Assembly: GCA_910587065.1 (NCBI GenBank)
Contig: CAJUMA010000004.1
Coordinates: forward strand, 1 to 64,000
Reading direction: 5' to 3'
DNA from: an uncultured Bacilli bacterium
GTDB taxonomy: Bacteria > Bacillota_I > Bacilli_A > RF39 > UBA660
Length of the DNA: 64,000 nucleotides
Shown here: positions 27,421-35,276 of the stretch, one piece after another
Layout of the letters: every line of letters starts with the position of its first letter
Numbering within the stretch: position 1 is the stretch's first letter
The notes under the pieces: model-generated
Seen by the model: the letters and a program-made list of their open reading frames with translations, nothing else
The model's database searches: none
Told to the model about the DNA's origin: nothing
Made by a program: the position numbers and the translations under genes

Positions 27421-28024
27421 TAGATTTAGAGAGGTAGCAACACTTTTTGAAGAATCTTCTTTAAATGAAGATACTAGTGTGAGTTATAGAAGATATAAAG
27501 ATGTTACTTTTAGTGATAATATTAAGTTTTATAGTTTTGACAATGTTGAATTTATTAATTGTACATTTGAAAGCAATTTAATAAATGTAGTTTTTCATAA
27601 TGTAAAATTTGAAAGATGTGAAATGTCAAATATTACACTGGAAAAGTGTGGCATTCAAAAATGCTTATTTGATTCGTGTCATATGGTTGGAATTAATTTT
27701 ATAGATTCTAATATAAAGAATACGGATTTTTTGAATTCTAATATGATGATGAATAATATGGATAAGACTAATTTAACAAAAGATGTATTTGTAAATGTTA
27801 AATTTACAAGTGCAACTATAACGGAAGTTTTATTTGATGATGATACTTTTACTGATGTGGACTTTAGTTCTACAGAGTTTTATGGGACTTCTCTTGCTGG
27901 AGTTGATTTTACGAATTCAAATATTACAGAAATTATGGTAGCTCCCGATATGGTTAGGGGAGTGATTGTAAATAATGTTCAAGCTATTGATTTTATTAAT
28001 TTACTTGGTATAATAATAAAATAA
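27404..28024 (+). CDS. Pentapeptide repeat protein
   Basis: About 25 consecutive repeats of the A(D/N)LxX type with F, L or M in the centre, e.g. VEFINCTFESNLI, NVKFERCEMSNI, INFIDSNIKNTDFLNSN, forming a right-handed quadrilateral beta helix. The C-terminal PDMVRGVIVNNVQAIDF followed by LLGIII resembles Qnr/YjbI-like members. Some of those protect DNA gyrase, but most chromosomal members have no known role and resistance should not be assumed. ATG 27404 lies inside the end of scpB, with only a weak ribosome binding site. Confidence 0.8.
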   Translation: MKKVVDRFREVATLFEESSLNEDTSVSYRRYKDVTFSDNIKFYSFDNVEFINCTFESNLINVVFHNVKFERCEMSNITLEKCGIQKCLFDSCHMVGINFIDSNIKNTDFLNSNMMMNNMDKTNLTKDVFVNVKFTSATITEVLFDDDTFTDVDFSSTEFYGTSLAGVDFTNSNITEIMVAPDMVRGVIVNNVQAIDFINLLGIIIK

Positions 28025-28067
28025 TTAAACAAAATCTAATTTTATGTGTTATAATTAGATTGTTCTT

Positions 28068-28154
28068 GCCCGTGTGGTGAAATTGGTAGACGCGTTGGAC
28101 TCAAAATCCAATGATAGCAATATCGTGCCGGTTCAAGTCCGGCCACGGGCACCA
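28068..28154 (+). tRNA. tRNA-Leu (anticodon CAA)
   Basis: Acceptor GCCCGTG pairs with CACGGGC, CCA is encoded, the D arm holds TGGTAGACGC, the anticodon loop reads CTCAAAA, a long variable arm is present and the T arm has GGTTCAAGTCC. 87 bases, a class II tRNA decoding TTG. Confidence 0.96.
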
Positions 28155-28198
28155 GATTGATAGGAAACTCGAACTTTCGAGTAACAATAGAAAACGAC

Positions 28199-28227
28199 TT
28201 GTCAAAAAGTCGTTTTTATGTTATTAT
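28199..28227 (+). promoter_or_regulatory. Promoter for the predicted antisense RNA
   Basis: TTGTCA (28199), 17-base spacer, TATTAT (28222). It overlaps the tRNA terminator hairpin. Confidence 0.55.
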
Positions 28228-28231
28228 GAAT

Positions 28232-28345
28232 ATGTCGAGGAAACTTGCATAAAATAAAAAAGGGAATACTTAACATCGCAAAGTTGAGTATTCACCAAAA
28301 TGGTTTGCACTTAATCTTGTTAGATTGAGTGCGTTTTCTTTTTAT
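28232..28345 (+). ncRNA. Predicted antisense RNA of the 25-aa peptide locus
   Basis: It would start near 28232 and end at hairpin GCACTTAATCT / AGATTGAGTGC (28307-28332) followed by a T-rich run to 28345, just before the peptide stop codon on the other strand. It contains GGAATACTTAAC and GTTGAGTATTCACC, closely similar to the 5' end of the opposing mRNA (minus strand, about 28478-28445), so the two RNAs carry related repeats as in Fst-type or TxpA-type loci. Confidence 0.5.
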
Positions 28346-28351
28346 AATTCA

Positions 28352-28429
28352 TTACCATTTAAATAATAGAAGAATAAGTAGAATGATGATAACGATTAAA
28401 GCAAAGATTAAAAAATCTTTCTTAGTCAT
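28352..28429 (-). CDS. 25-residue hydrophobic peptide, type I toxin-like
   Basis: Protein starts MTKKDFLIFALI and continues as an Ile/Leu helix ending FKW. AAAGGAGG is 8 bases before ATG 28429 (a second ATG at 28435 is too close to it). Minus-strand promoter at 28513-28485. After the gene comes a hairpin with GAATACTCAAC / GTTAAGTATTC (28293-28263) and a CCTTTTTT run, a terminator on this strand. Together with the plus-strand RNA this is the same layout as the locus at 11040-11197. Membrane toxin action is inference. Confidence 0.6.
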   Translation of the reverse strand: MTKKDFLIFALIVIIILLILLLFKW

Positions 28430-28484
28430 TTTCATTACCTCCTTTCGGAGGTAAGCACTCAACTGTTAAAGTATTCCTGAATAA

Positions 28485-28513
28485 ATTATACTAAAATATT
28501 TATTACAGTACAA
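28485..28513 (-). promoter_or_regulatory. Promoter of the 25-aa peptide gene
   Basis: On the minus strand: TTGTAC (28513-28508), 17-base spacer, TATAAT (28490-28485). Confidence 0.7.
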
Positions 28514-28834
28514 CCAATTAATGGCAGTTCACGAGCATATGGAGCAGGAAACAAAGGAGGAAAAAGTGAAATAATGAAACCTGCATTTCATAAAAATGCA
28601 ACTATTAATGGAAGTTCTATTCAAACTTTGTTTGAAGGAGTTGACCAAGCAGGAGCATCAAATACAACTGGAAGAATTGATATTTTAGACGTTGTAAATG
28701 ATATTGCAGTTATTAGAGTTACAATGGAAGATTATTTTGGAGATAATTTTGTAGATAATTTTGTAGATTTTCACATGTTAAGAAAAGAAGAAGATTGCTG
28801 GAAGATAGTTGCAAAAATCTTTACAGGATTTTAA
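28502..28834 (+). pseudogene. Lumazine-binding/SnoaL-like (NTF2 fold) protein, 5' truncated
   Basis: The frame can be read from about 28502 (GSSRAYGAGNKGGKSEIMKPAFH...) through 28834 (MLRKEEDCWKIVAKIFTGF). It matches the Lumazine_bd_2 type of NTF2-fold proteins, in which a YxxGxxxGDxxxL segment precedes AFHxxA. The N-terminal helix and a start codon are missing; the break is next to the toxin promoter. An internal ATG at 28574 has AGGAGG-like sequence upstream but would give an incomplete fold. Small proteins of this type often stand beside flavin enzymes, as here. Confidence 0.55.
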
Positions 28835-28851
28835 TATAGGAGGTATTCAAT

Positions 28852-29003
28852 ATGAGAAAAAATACTAAAACTTCTGAGGCAATATTTCCAATGCCTGTGT
28901 TAATGATAGCAACATATAACGAGGATGGAAGTATTGATGTAATGAATGCAGCATGGGGAACAATGTTAAGCAGAAATCAAGTAATATCAAAGGGAAGTCA
29001 AAG
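28852..29003 (+). pseudogene. Flavin reductase-like (flavoredoxin family) N-terminal fragment
   Basis: AGGAGG and ATG are intact. The first 45 residues (TSEAIFPMPVLMIATYNEDG, VMNAAWGTMLSRNQV) match the start of FMN-binding flavin reductase-like proteins. Homology stops there and the frame runs into relaxase-like sequence, ending at 29043. So a recombination joined the head of one gene to the tail of another. Confidence 0.6.
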
Positions 29004-29337
29004 CACTAACTACAAGAAATCAAAATTTAACGAAAGAGAATAATAACCTTAAAAACTATCTAAAAGCCATTTTAGAGGCTATAAAACACTTTTTTAGAGA
29101 GTTACTACAAATTGGCAATGAACCTACTAAAAAAGCCACTACAATTGAAATAAAAGATTATTATGATAACAATGATTTTGATATGAACGATGTTGTCGAA
29201 ATTTCAAGAGGAACTACAAAAGAAGATGAATTATTTGATTATGTAAAAGCACCCGATTATTTAAAGAGTGATGATACTTATTATGAGGAAAAAGAAAAGA
29301 TGATTTTCAGTTATAATCATCTTATTTTACTTTAAAA
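29000..29337 (+). pseudogene. Mobilisation relaxase (MobV/Pre-like) C-terminal remnant
   Basis: STNYKKSKFNERE, then after a one-base frame change near 29041 NNLKNYLKAILEAIKHFF, LLQIGNEPTKKATT and EISRGTTKEDELFDYV, ending at a TAA. This reads like the C-terminal tail of Firmicutes plasmid/ICE relaxases. The catalytic N-terminal part is absent. It marks a past mobile element. Confidence 0.5.
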
Positions 29338-29642
29338 AATCACTAATATCTCTATCAAATAACACTACAACTAATCTTCATAAGAAAAACATTTTAGAAA
29401 TCATTTCAAATTATGTTCCGCAAAAGAAACTATTAGATATTGATAGTAAAGCTATTACTTATATGATTGAAAATATAGTTTCTAATATTGAAGAAACATA
29501 TCAAGTATCTAGTATTAACCCATTTGTAATAGAGGGACTATAATTATATCTCTTTTTATCTACTATTAAAACACCTTAAAAAGTGATATAATTAAATTAT
29601 CAAAGTGATGCAGAAATAGCAAGTTTGTAGGAGAGAAAGAAT
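29338..29642. other. Decayed stretch with an unassigned frame
   Basis: Plus-strand codons 29340-29543 are open (KKNILEIISNYVPQKK, ITYMIENIVSNIEETY) but have no start or ribosome binding site and no family I recognise; probably another fragment. The rest is AT-rich leader for the VanZ gene. Confidence 0.4.
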
Positions 29643-30158
29643 ATGAATGTGTTAGTTGATTTTGTAGCTTTAATAATAATATATTTTTGGAAGTTTTATA
29701 AGAAATGGAAAGAAAAAGGTAGAGATGTATTGTTTATAAATACTATAATGTATATATACTTATCTTTTGTATTGTATTTTACTTTAATGCCGATACTAAC
29801 CAGGATACCATTTTTGTTTTTTAATCAGTATCCTTATGAAATGAATTTAATACCATTTGTAGATGTTTTAAATGGTAGAGGCGATTTTATAAGACAGGTA
29901 GCATTAAATGTTATAATGTTGACTCCATTTGGATTTTTAATGCCATTAACGAATAAAAAAAATACAAAATTCTTAAAAGTTATTTTTTATACTTTTCTTG
30001 TTAGTCTAGTCATAGAGGTATTACAGCCATTTAGTGGTAGGTTATTTGATGTAACAGACATAATAACAAATGTAACTGGTGGAATTGTTGGATATATTAT
30101 GTATTTGATATTCAAACCATTAACAACTAAAATATTAAATTATATAGGACATAGATAA
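29643..30158 (+). CDS. VanZ family membrane protein
   Basis: Five or so membrane helices. Family features: YFTLMPIL near the start, NLIPFVDVLNGRGDFIRQVALNVIMLTPFGFLMPL in the middle and EVLQPFSGRLFDVTDIITNVTGGIVGY, the VanZ motif. 171 aa fits. VanZ itself lowers teicoplanin susceptibility, but most homologues are of unknown function and should not be read as resistance genes. GGAGAGAAAG precedes the ATG. Confidence 0.85.
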   Translation: MNVLVDFVALIIIYFWKFYKKWKEKGRDVLFINTIMYIYLSFVLYFTLMPILTRIPFLFFNQYPYEMNLIPFVDVLNGRGDFIRQVALNVIMLTPFGFLMPLTNKKNTKFLKVIFYTFLVSLVIEVLQPFSGRLFDVTDIITNVTGGIVGYIMYLIFKPLTTKILNYIGHR

Positions 30159-30190
30159 TTACAAATTACAATTTAACGAGGGGGTGCAAA

Positions 30191-30310
30191 ATGAATGTTG
30201 GAGAAAGAATAAAAAAGAAGAAACATCAAAAAAACAATAGTTTTCATCAAGACATAATTAGAAATTACAATTTAGGAGTGAGATTATGGAATGGATATTT
30301 GCTGATATAA
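30191..30310 (+). pseudogene. Start of an XRE-type regulator, truncated
   Basis: GAGGGGG and ATG, then MNVGERIKKKKHQKNNSFH, resembling the first residues of helix-turn-helix repressors (NxGxRIKxxR); it then runs through unrelated sequence and stops after 39 codons inside the next gene. Probably a broken regulator of a lost element. Confidence 0.35.
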
Positions 30311-30528
30311 TAAATAGTACCAAAGTAACTAAAGTAGTAAAGTATATTGCAATAACTTTGCTAGTGGGATTTTTAGAATTTTTATTTATTAGCATTGCTA
30401 TAAATGGTGTTTCAAAATTTGCTATGCCTGTTGGGATTAGCCTAGCAATAATTTTCTTTATAGTTTATATTTATTTAATCATTAAAATTAAAAAATATAA
30501 TTACATTAACAAAGATAGTGATGATTAA
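30286..30528 (+). CDS. Small two-helix membrane protein
   Basis: 80 aa with two hydrophobic helices (about residues 18-40 and 46-67) and a charged end. TTAGGAGTGAG precedes the ATG, so it looks expressed. No family recognised. It lies among decayed mobile DNA. Confidence 0.5.
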   Translation: MEWIFADIINSTKVTKVVKYIAITLLVGFLEFLFISIAINGVSKFAMPVGISLAIIFFIVYIYLIIKIKKYNYINKDSDD

Positions 30529-30565
30529 ATTACAAGCATACTTTAAGATGTAAATAATTTAATAT

Positions 30566-31204
30566 TTGCCAGTAGAAAGATATTTTAAAGAAAATGGTTT
30601 TAATACTTTAGTAATCAATAGTTTAACTACTAAAAATAATTATGATACTTTAAGAAAAAACGAAGACAGATACAAAAGATTGTATGAGATTAGCCAAGTT
30701 ATTTTTTGTTAATGAGGTAGAATGTCATGATTTATCAAAGAAGGATTTATATGCAAATCTAAAAGCAATGACAAGACAATATTTTTATCTAACACAATTA
30801 AATGTTAGTTGTAAAAATAGATATAAGAGACTAATTAATATTTGTTTTCCAGAGTTTGAGGAAATATTCAAAGGCAGTAGAATTTATGAAGAAACAGTTT
30901 TAAATTTTATAAAAACTTTCCTCATGCTTATATTGTTAAAGAAAAAAGAATAGATGCTTTATATAACAACTTGTATAAAACCAATTCAAGACATGATTAT
31001 TATTACAAAAGATTAGCAAATAAAATTAAAGAGATTTCTCTTAATTCTTATCCAGGAGTAGATAAAGATCATTCAGATGTTAAAAACTTATCAGATATGG
31101 CAAGCATTTTACAAGAAAACATTAAGGCAATAAATGAGTTAAAAGACAAGATGATTGAAACAGCAAAAGAATCACCTTACTTTGATATTATCAATTCGTT
31201 TTAA
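30566..31204 (+). mobile_element. IS110-family transposase remnant
   Basis: Three frames together read as one IS110 (DEDD) transposase: LPVERYFKENGF... (30566), TKTDTKDCMRLAKLFF with the KTDxxD motif (about 30660), NLKAMTRQYFYLT, NRYKRLINICFPEFEEIF, then after another frame change near 30919 KEKRIDALYNNLYKTNSR and MASILQENIKAINELK to the stop at 31204. The first catalytic part and the whole C-terminal Transposase_20 domain are missing. Two frameshifts plus truncation mean it is dead. Confidence 0.75.
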
Positions 31205-31353
31205 TTCATAACTTAATTTACTCATATAAAAACTTCGTTTCTATTTTGTCCAAGAAATGGGGCATATAAAAGTAGTTAACTTTAATATCAACATTTTTAT
31301 TTTTTATAAGAAAAAATTGTGTTATAATATGTAATTAAAAAGGGAGTAATTTT

Positions 31354-32112
31354 ATGAGTGATGTAACAAAATTTAGTTTGCCAGAATCAAATAGTTGGTA
31401 TTACAAAAATGGATATTTAACAATTGATTTAGAATTATTTGGAAAAAATCTTTGCGCAATTTTTAATGAATTTATTGGAGAGTATTATTATTTTCAAAAA
31501 TTTACACCAACAATAAAAACAGATAATAATCGACCTATATGGCAACAAGGAGAGGAAAATAGAGTGTTGGTAATTATAAGCCCTAATTTATATGATGAAA
31601 GATCACCACAAAATTACAATAAAATTAGGGTGGCTCATATGGCATATCCAGGGCCTCAATATTTAAAATCTTACACTTTGCAATCAAAAGAGTATCATTC
31701 TATGTTTTCTAAAAGACCTTTAAAATTAGCTGAAACAGACTTTTTATTGTATTTTGGAAAGAGCGTATGTGAGCAAGTTAATTTGGGATATGTTGAAAAT
31801 GGTCAATTTATACCAACTAGTGATTTTCGAACGAAAAAAGTATTGGAAATAGAATATACAAATTCACAATATTCTCTAGTTGAAGATTTCATAAAAGAGA
31901 TTTTTAATTATAAAATTGTTAATAAAAAGCCGATTTTAGACCAAAACGATATGAATATAGTTTTAGAACAGCTTGGAATAAGCAGAGAATATAAATTGCA
32001 TGAATTGGTAGGAGTTTTAAAATCTATGCAGGAAGAAGCTATCGAAAAGCTATTGAGAAGTAGTAAGGTTGGAAAAACCCTAAATTTGAAAAATGTAAAA
32101 AAAAATAAGTAA
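31354..32112 (+). CDS. Protein of unknown function
   Basis: 252 aa, soluble, no signal or membrane segment. Not recognised. Notable pieces are NRVLVIISPNLYDERSP and RVAHMAYPGPQYLKS; the end is Lys/Asn-rich. AAAAGGGAG precedes the ATG and the frame is intact, in contrast to its decayed surroundings, which suggests a recent arrival or selection. Confidence 0.5.
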   Translation: MSDVTKFSLPESNSWYYKNGYLTIDLELFGKNLCAIFNEFIGEYYYFQKFTPTIKTDNNRPIWQQGEENRVLVIISPNLYDERSPQNYNKIRVAHMAYPGPQYLKSYTLQSKEYHSMFSKRPLKLAETDFLLYFGKSVCEQVNLGYVENGQFIPTSDFRTKKVLEIEYTNSQYSLVEDFIKEIFNYKIVNKKPILDQNDMNIVLEQLGISREYKLHELVGVLKSMQEEAIEKLLRSSKVGKTLNLKNVKKNK

Positions 32113-32515
32113 ATTGTATTTTTATTATTTATAAAATGAGTTAGAAATATTTAATTAATCTTTTATTAATTCGTGCAAAAAAAACTTGTGTTTTGGCTAT
32201 TAATAATTATTTAATAACAATAAGTAGTTAAAATTCACAACTTGAAGAATATAATAAAGAATGTATGATCAAATGTTTATTCTTAATTTTGTTAAGTGTT
32301 ATTTTAAACGTTATTGCAGAATCTATTTCTTCTAATATAGTGAGAAAAAAACCAGTGCTAGCATTAAGATGTGAATAATTTACTAAGAGTTAACTTTATT
32401 GTTAACTCTTTTTTTGTTATAATTAGTATGAAGAGAAAATATTGCGCTTTTAGTGTGGTAACAGAAAAAGAAAATATTTTAAATCTATATGGTGTAGAAG
32501 TTTAAAGGAGTATTT
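32113..32515. other. Gene-poor AT-rich stretch with a terminator
   Basis: A 37-codon frame at 32265 (IKCLFLILLSVILNV) lacks a ribosome binding site and is not called. A strong terminator lies at 32385-32415 (AAGAGTTAAC / GTTAACTCTT plus T run). Nothing else seen. Confidence 0.5.
32385..32415 (+). terminator. Terminator
   Basis: Ten-base arms AAGAGTTAAC and GTTAACTCTT with loop TTTATT, followed by TTTTT. It would stop transcripts coming from the 31354 region. Confidence 0.8.
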
Positions 32516-33049
32516 GTGTTAAAGAGAATAGGTATAATAAGCATTTTATTAATATTAGTATTAATGGTAACTAGTTTTATAACTAGCTACATTGATAGTG
32601 GAAGAGTTACTACTAATCATGAACCTAAATTTACGATAAAAATGGTAAGTGAAGATGGTGGGAAAGTGACATATTATGGACTTTTTTATAAAGTTATTAG
32701 ATATGTTGGTGTTTCACCTAATGAGCCGTATGAAAGTAATATTGGGGCAAAAATGGGTTCTTGGTTTATGAAATATGAATTAGAAGAAAAGAAAAATATT
32801 ATTGTTGAGTATGAGGATAAAAAAATTTTAATAGATAAACAAGAAGACATTGATACAATTTATAATATTGTAATAAATTCGAGGTATGATTTAGAAACGT
32901 GTAATGGAATTAGTACACATATAATAACTATTGATAATGAAGTCTATAATTTAAAAGAAGGTTGTAGTGAAATTCAAAAGGATTTTAAACAAGCAGCAGT
33001 TTCTAAAGATGATTTAAATACACTTTTGAGTATAATAGAATCTTATTAA
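32516..33049 (+). CDS. Membrane-anchored or secreted protein of unknown function
   Basis: GTG start with AAAGGAG upstream. N-terminal hydrophobic helix (about residues 5-25), then about 150 residues outside with two Cys (ETCNGIS, EGCSEIQ) that could pair. No lipobox and no recognised family. Confidence 0.55.
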   Translation: MLKRIGIISILLILVLMVTSFITSYIDSGRVTTNHEPKFTIKMVSEDGGKVTYYGLFYKVIRYVGVSPNEPYESNIGAKMGSWFMKYELEEKKNIIVEYEDKKILIDKQEDIDTIYNIVINSRYDLETCNGISTHIITIDNEVYNLKEGCSEIQKDFKQAAVSKDDLNTLLSIIESY

Positions 33050-33146
33050 TTATTAAGGTGACAATATGAGTATATATAATATTTTTATGGAAATATGTAA
33101 AAGAAAATAATCAAAAAGAAATTAAAATTTAATGAGGTGATAAATT

Positions 33147-33869
33147 ATGTATGATATTAATAAACTTCCTGATTTTTATTCTGTAAGAGATTTTGAACAA
33201 ATAGATTATTCTTTTTTAGGAATGGACGATAAAAAGTGTTTCTGTTTTTTTGACAATGGTTTTTCATCAAATATAATTGAGCCAAATAAAAGAGATATTA
33301 AGTTTATTTGGGATGGCTTTATTCTTTTTGTTGATAAAAATGTTTCTTTAGAAGATATTAAAGCAGGTATTAACTTACATGATGCAAGGTTAGTTGCATT
33401 GCAAAGAACTAATTTATTTGGAGAGAAGAGTAACGGGAAAATGGTTCGTGAATATATTATAAATAGTTTAGAAAGTAAAGGAATACCTATTCAAGAAATG
33501 AGTGATTTTAGAAGTGTAGATGGTTATCCTTCTAAATGTGATTTATGGTCAACACGAGATGAATCAGTTTTAATTGATGCAGCTGATGTTACAGGATCGG
33601 GAGATGCCTATTATTATAAAGATGCAACTTTTAATTACGAAATAACTTTTAATGTTAGCCATATACCGAGTTTTCTTTATAGTCACAAAGGAGCAATTGT
33701 TTTGAAAGGAGAAAATAGTCAAGCAATATCAAGACTTGTTGATAATGATGAAAATTTAAGAGATTACTTAGCTATGTTGATTGGCGATGATAAAGTTCAT
33801 TCTTATATTGAGGGAAGAGACTTAACGGGAACTAGTATTTCGACATTAGTTGGTAATTTAAAAAGGTAA
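33147..33869 (+). CDS. Protein of unknown function
   Basis: 240 aa, soluble, not recognised. Motifs: FLGMDDKKCFCFFDNG, a central GSGDAYYYKD and the end LVGNLKR. The GSGDAYY piece recurs in a decayed frame at 35367-35462, so a paralogue or duplicate once lay there. ATGAGGTGA precedes the start. Confidence 0.5.
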   Translation: MYDINKLPDFYSVRDFEQIDYSFLGMDDKKCFCFFDNGFSSNIIEPNKRDIKFIWDGFILFVDKNVSLEDIKAGINLHDARLVALQRTNLFGEKSNGKMVREYIINSLESKGIPIQEMSDFRSVDGYPSKCDLWSTRDESVLIDAADVTGSGDAYYYKDATFNYEITFNVSHIPSFLYSHKGAIVLKGENSQAISRLVDNDENLRDYLAMLIGDDKVHSYIEGRDLTGTSISTLVGNLKR

Positions 33870-33942
33870 GTAATTTATGTATGGTTTTATAGTAGATTTT
33901 AGTGTATAATATATTCGGTTTATTTTTTTAGGAAGTGGACTC

Positions 33943-34905
33943 ATGAAAAAAACGGAATTGATAAGTGAACTTAAAAATACAAAGATAATTGCTCATCGGT
34001 TAGGATATCAAATGACTGAATATCCAGAAAATTCTTTTGAAGTTTTAGATACTATCTTTAAAAGTAAAAAGTTACTTAATAGTTGTGATGGTTTTGAGTT
34101 TGATATCGTTTTTACAAAAGACCATAAACCGGTTGTTTTACATGATAAATTTATTGATGATGTAACGGAAGAACATGGTTTAGTAGCCAACTATACTCTT
34201 GCTGAGTTAATAAACATGAATTTTAGCTTTAGACATATTTATAAGGATAAAAAGAAAAATATAACCTATAAAATAATGTCTTTAGAAGCTTTATTAAGCT
34301 TTTTTAATGACAAGAGGAAGTTACTAGGAAGTAAAGAAATAAAGATTGAAACGAAAGATTATTTATTTACAAGAAGAAATTCTCTTAGTGTTAGAAATTT
34401 AAGGATATTAGCTGATATTATTCATAAGTATCCAAAAATTAAAAAAAATATTACTCATTTATCTTACTGGCCACTTAATTTAATACTTTTAAGAAGAATT
34501 CAATTAAGGCGTGGGTATTTTGTAACGAAAAGTGATTATCTTTGTGATATAAAATTGCCAATATTTTTTTCTAGATTTATGCCTTTTTTAGAACGTATAT
34601 CTTTAAGAATAAAAGATAATGACTTAAGAAAGATTGACAAGAATAACTCAAAGCTTGTAAATAAGAAAATTAAATTTGATCGATTTTGGATGAAATATTC
34701 TAATGTAATAAGTGAAAAAAATATGAAGTATTCAATTGATAAGTTTGGCAGTGTAGGAATATATACATTAAACCGAATTAAAGATATTGAAGAATTTTCA
34801 AAACACATTAGTTATGAGTTCTTTAAAGATAACATAAAGTACATAACCTTTACAGCAAATAGTCCAATTTATCTAAAAACACTAGAAAAAACACATAGAA
34901 AATGA
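33943..34905 (+). CDS. Glycerophosphodiester phosphodiesterase-like protein
   Basis: N-terminal GDPD signature: IIAHRLGYQMTEYPENSFEVL (the HR..ENS catalytic part), then DGFEFDIVFTKDHKPVVLHDKFIDDVT with the metal-binding Glu/Asp and His. A typical lysine follows in KIETKDYL. The C-terminal half (basic, ILLRRIQLRRGYFV) is more diverged. Family members release glycerol-3-phosphate from glycerophosphodiesters, including lipoteichoic-acid-derived ones. AGGAAGTGG precedes the ATG; the tRNA-Gln gene follows 25 bases later. Confidence 0.8.
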   Translation: MKKTELISELKNTKIIAHRLGYQMTEYPENSFEVLDTIFKSKKLLNSCDGFEFDIVFTKDHKPVVLHDKFIDDVTEEHGLVANYTLAELINMNFSFRHIYKDKKKNITYKIMSLEALLSFFNDKRKLLGSKEIKIETKDYLFTRRNSLSVRNLRILADIIHKYPKIKKNITHLSYWPLNLILLRRIQLRRGYFVTKSDYLCDIKLPIFFSRFMPFLERISLRIKDNDLRKIDKNNSKLVNKKIKFDRFWMKYSNVISEKNMKYSIDKFGSVGIYTLNRIKDIEEFSKHISYEFFKDNIKYITFTANSPIYLKTLEKTHRK

Positions 34906-34930
34906 GTATACTATTAGTGTACTTATACAT

Positions 34931-35006
34931 TGTCTCATAGCCAAGCGGTAAGGCATCAGGCTCTGACCCTGACATTTCGTAGGTTCGAATCCTACTGAGA
35001 CAACCA
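34931..35006 (+). tRNA. tRNA-Gln (anticodon CTG)
   Basis: Acceptor TGTCTCA pairs with TGAGACA, CCA encoded, anticodon stem TCAGG/CCTGA with loop CTCTGAC, T arm TAGGTTCGAATCCTA. 76 bases; reads CAG. Confidence 0.94.
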
Positions 35007-35039
35007 TATGATAATAAACACATAATTGTGTTTTTTTAT

Positions 35040-35068
35040 TTGACAGTTTTTAACTCTAGTGCTAGAAT
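35040..35068 (+). promoter_or_regulatory. Promoter of the orphan leader
   Basis: TTGACA (35040), 17-base spacer, TAGAAT (35063). Confidence 0.7.
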
Positions 35069-35097
35069 TAGGTAAATTTTTTGAAAGGAAGATTGTT

Positions 35098-35157
35098 ATG
35101 TTTAACTATTATATGGTAGATCATCATAATAGTCTGCACTTGTTTAATCGACATTAA
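35098..35157 (+). CDS. 19-residue leader peptide rich in His, Tyr and Asn
   Basis: MFNYYMVDHHNSLHLFNRH, with AAAGGAAG upstream of the ATG. Four of 19 residues are His, with others aromatic or Asn. It is followed by hairpin GATACAAG / CTTGTATC (35169-35198) and a strong terminator (35213-35250), the layout of a translation-sensing attenuator. No intact downstream gene remains; fragments of an ABC transporter come later. Whether it sensed histidine supply or ribosome stalling by a drug cannot be told. Confidence 0.5.
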   Translation: MFNYYMVDHHNSLHLFNRH

Positions 35158-35212
35158 AAATTGTTCGTGATACAAGTGTTATTTATGGTGCTTGTATCTA
35201 GTATTTAAAAAT

Positions 35213-35250
35213 AAAAATGCTATACATTTACTTTTGTATAGCATTTTTTA
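35213..35250 (+). terminator. Terminator of the orphan leader
   Basis: AAAAATGCTATACA / TGTATAGCATTTTT with an eight-base loop and T run. Confidence 0.85.
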
Positions 35251-35276
35251 GTGAAAAAAATAAAGGATATAAGATT

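Larger units (their letters stand above)
28155..28573. other. Stretch after tRNA-Leu holding a second toxin-antitoxin-like locus
   Basis: No long gene. A hairpin with T run at 28191-28217 (ACGACTT / AAGTCGT) fits the tRNA terminator and overlaps a plus-strand promoter. The rest holds the antisense RNA, minus-strand 25-aa peptide and its promoter. CTCGAACTTTCGAG just after the tRNA is a short palindrome of unknown use. Confidence 0.6.

Noticed and set aside
27404..28024. Pentapeptide repeat protein as a quinolone resistance gene.
   Set aside because: Only the fold is evident; chromosomal context beside scpAB gives no support for gyrase protection.
28068..28154. tRNA-Leu as a proven attachment site.
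   Set aside because: I found no second copy of its 3' end in the following 8 kb and no integrase, so integration is only a possibility.
29643..30158. VanZ family gene as a glycopeptide resistance determinant.
   Set aside because: No vanHAX or regulator genes nearby; the family is broad and most members have unknown roles.
32265..32378. 37-codon hydrophobic frame as a third toxin-like peptide.
   Set aside because: No ribosome binding site, no opposing promoter, and a long polar tail, unlike the two loci that were called.
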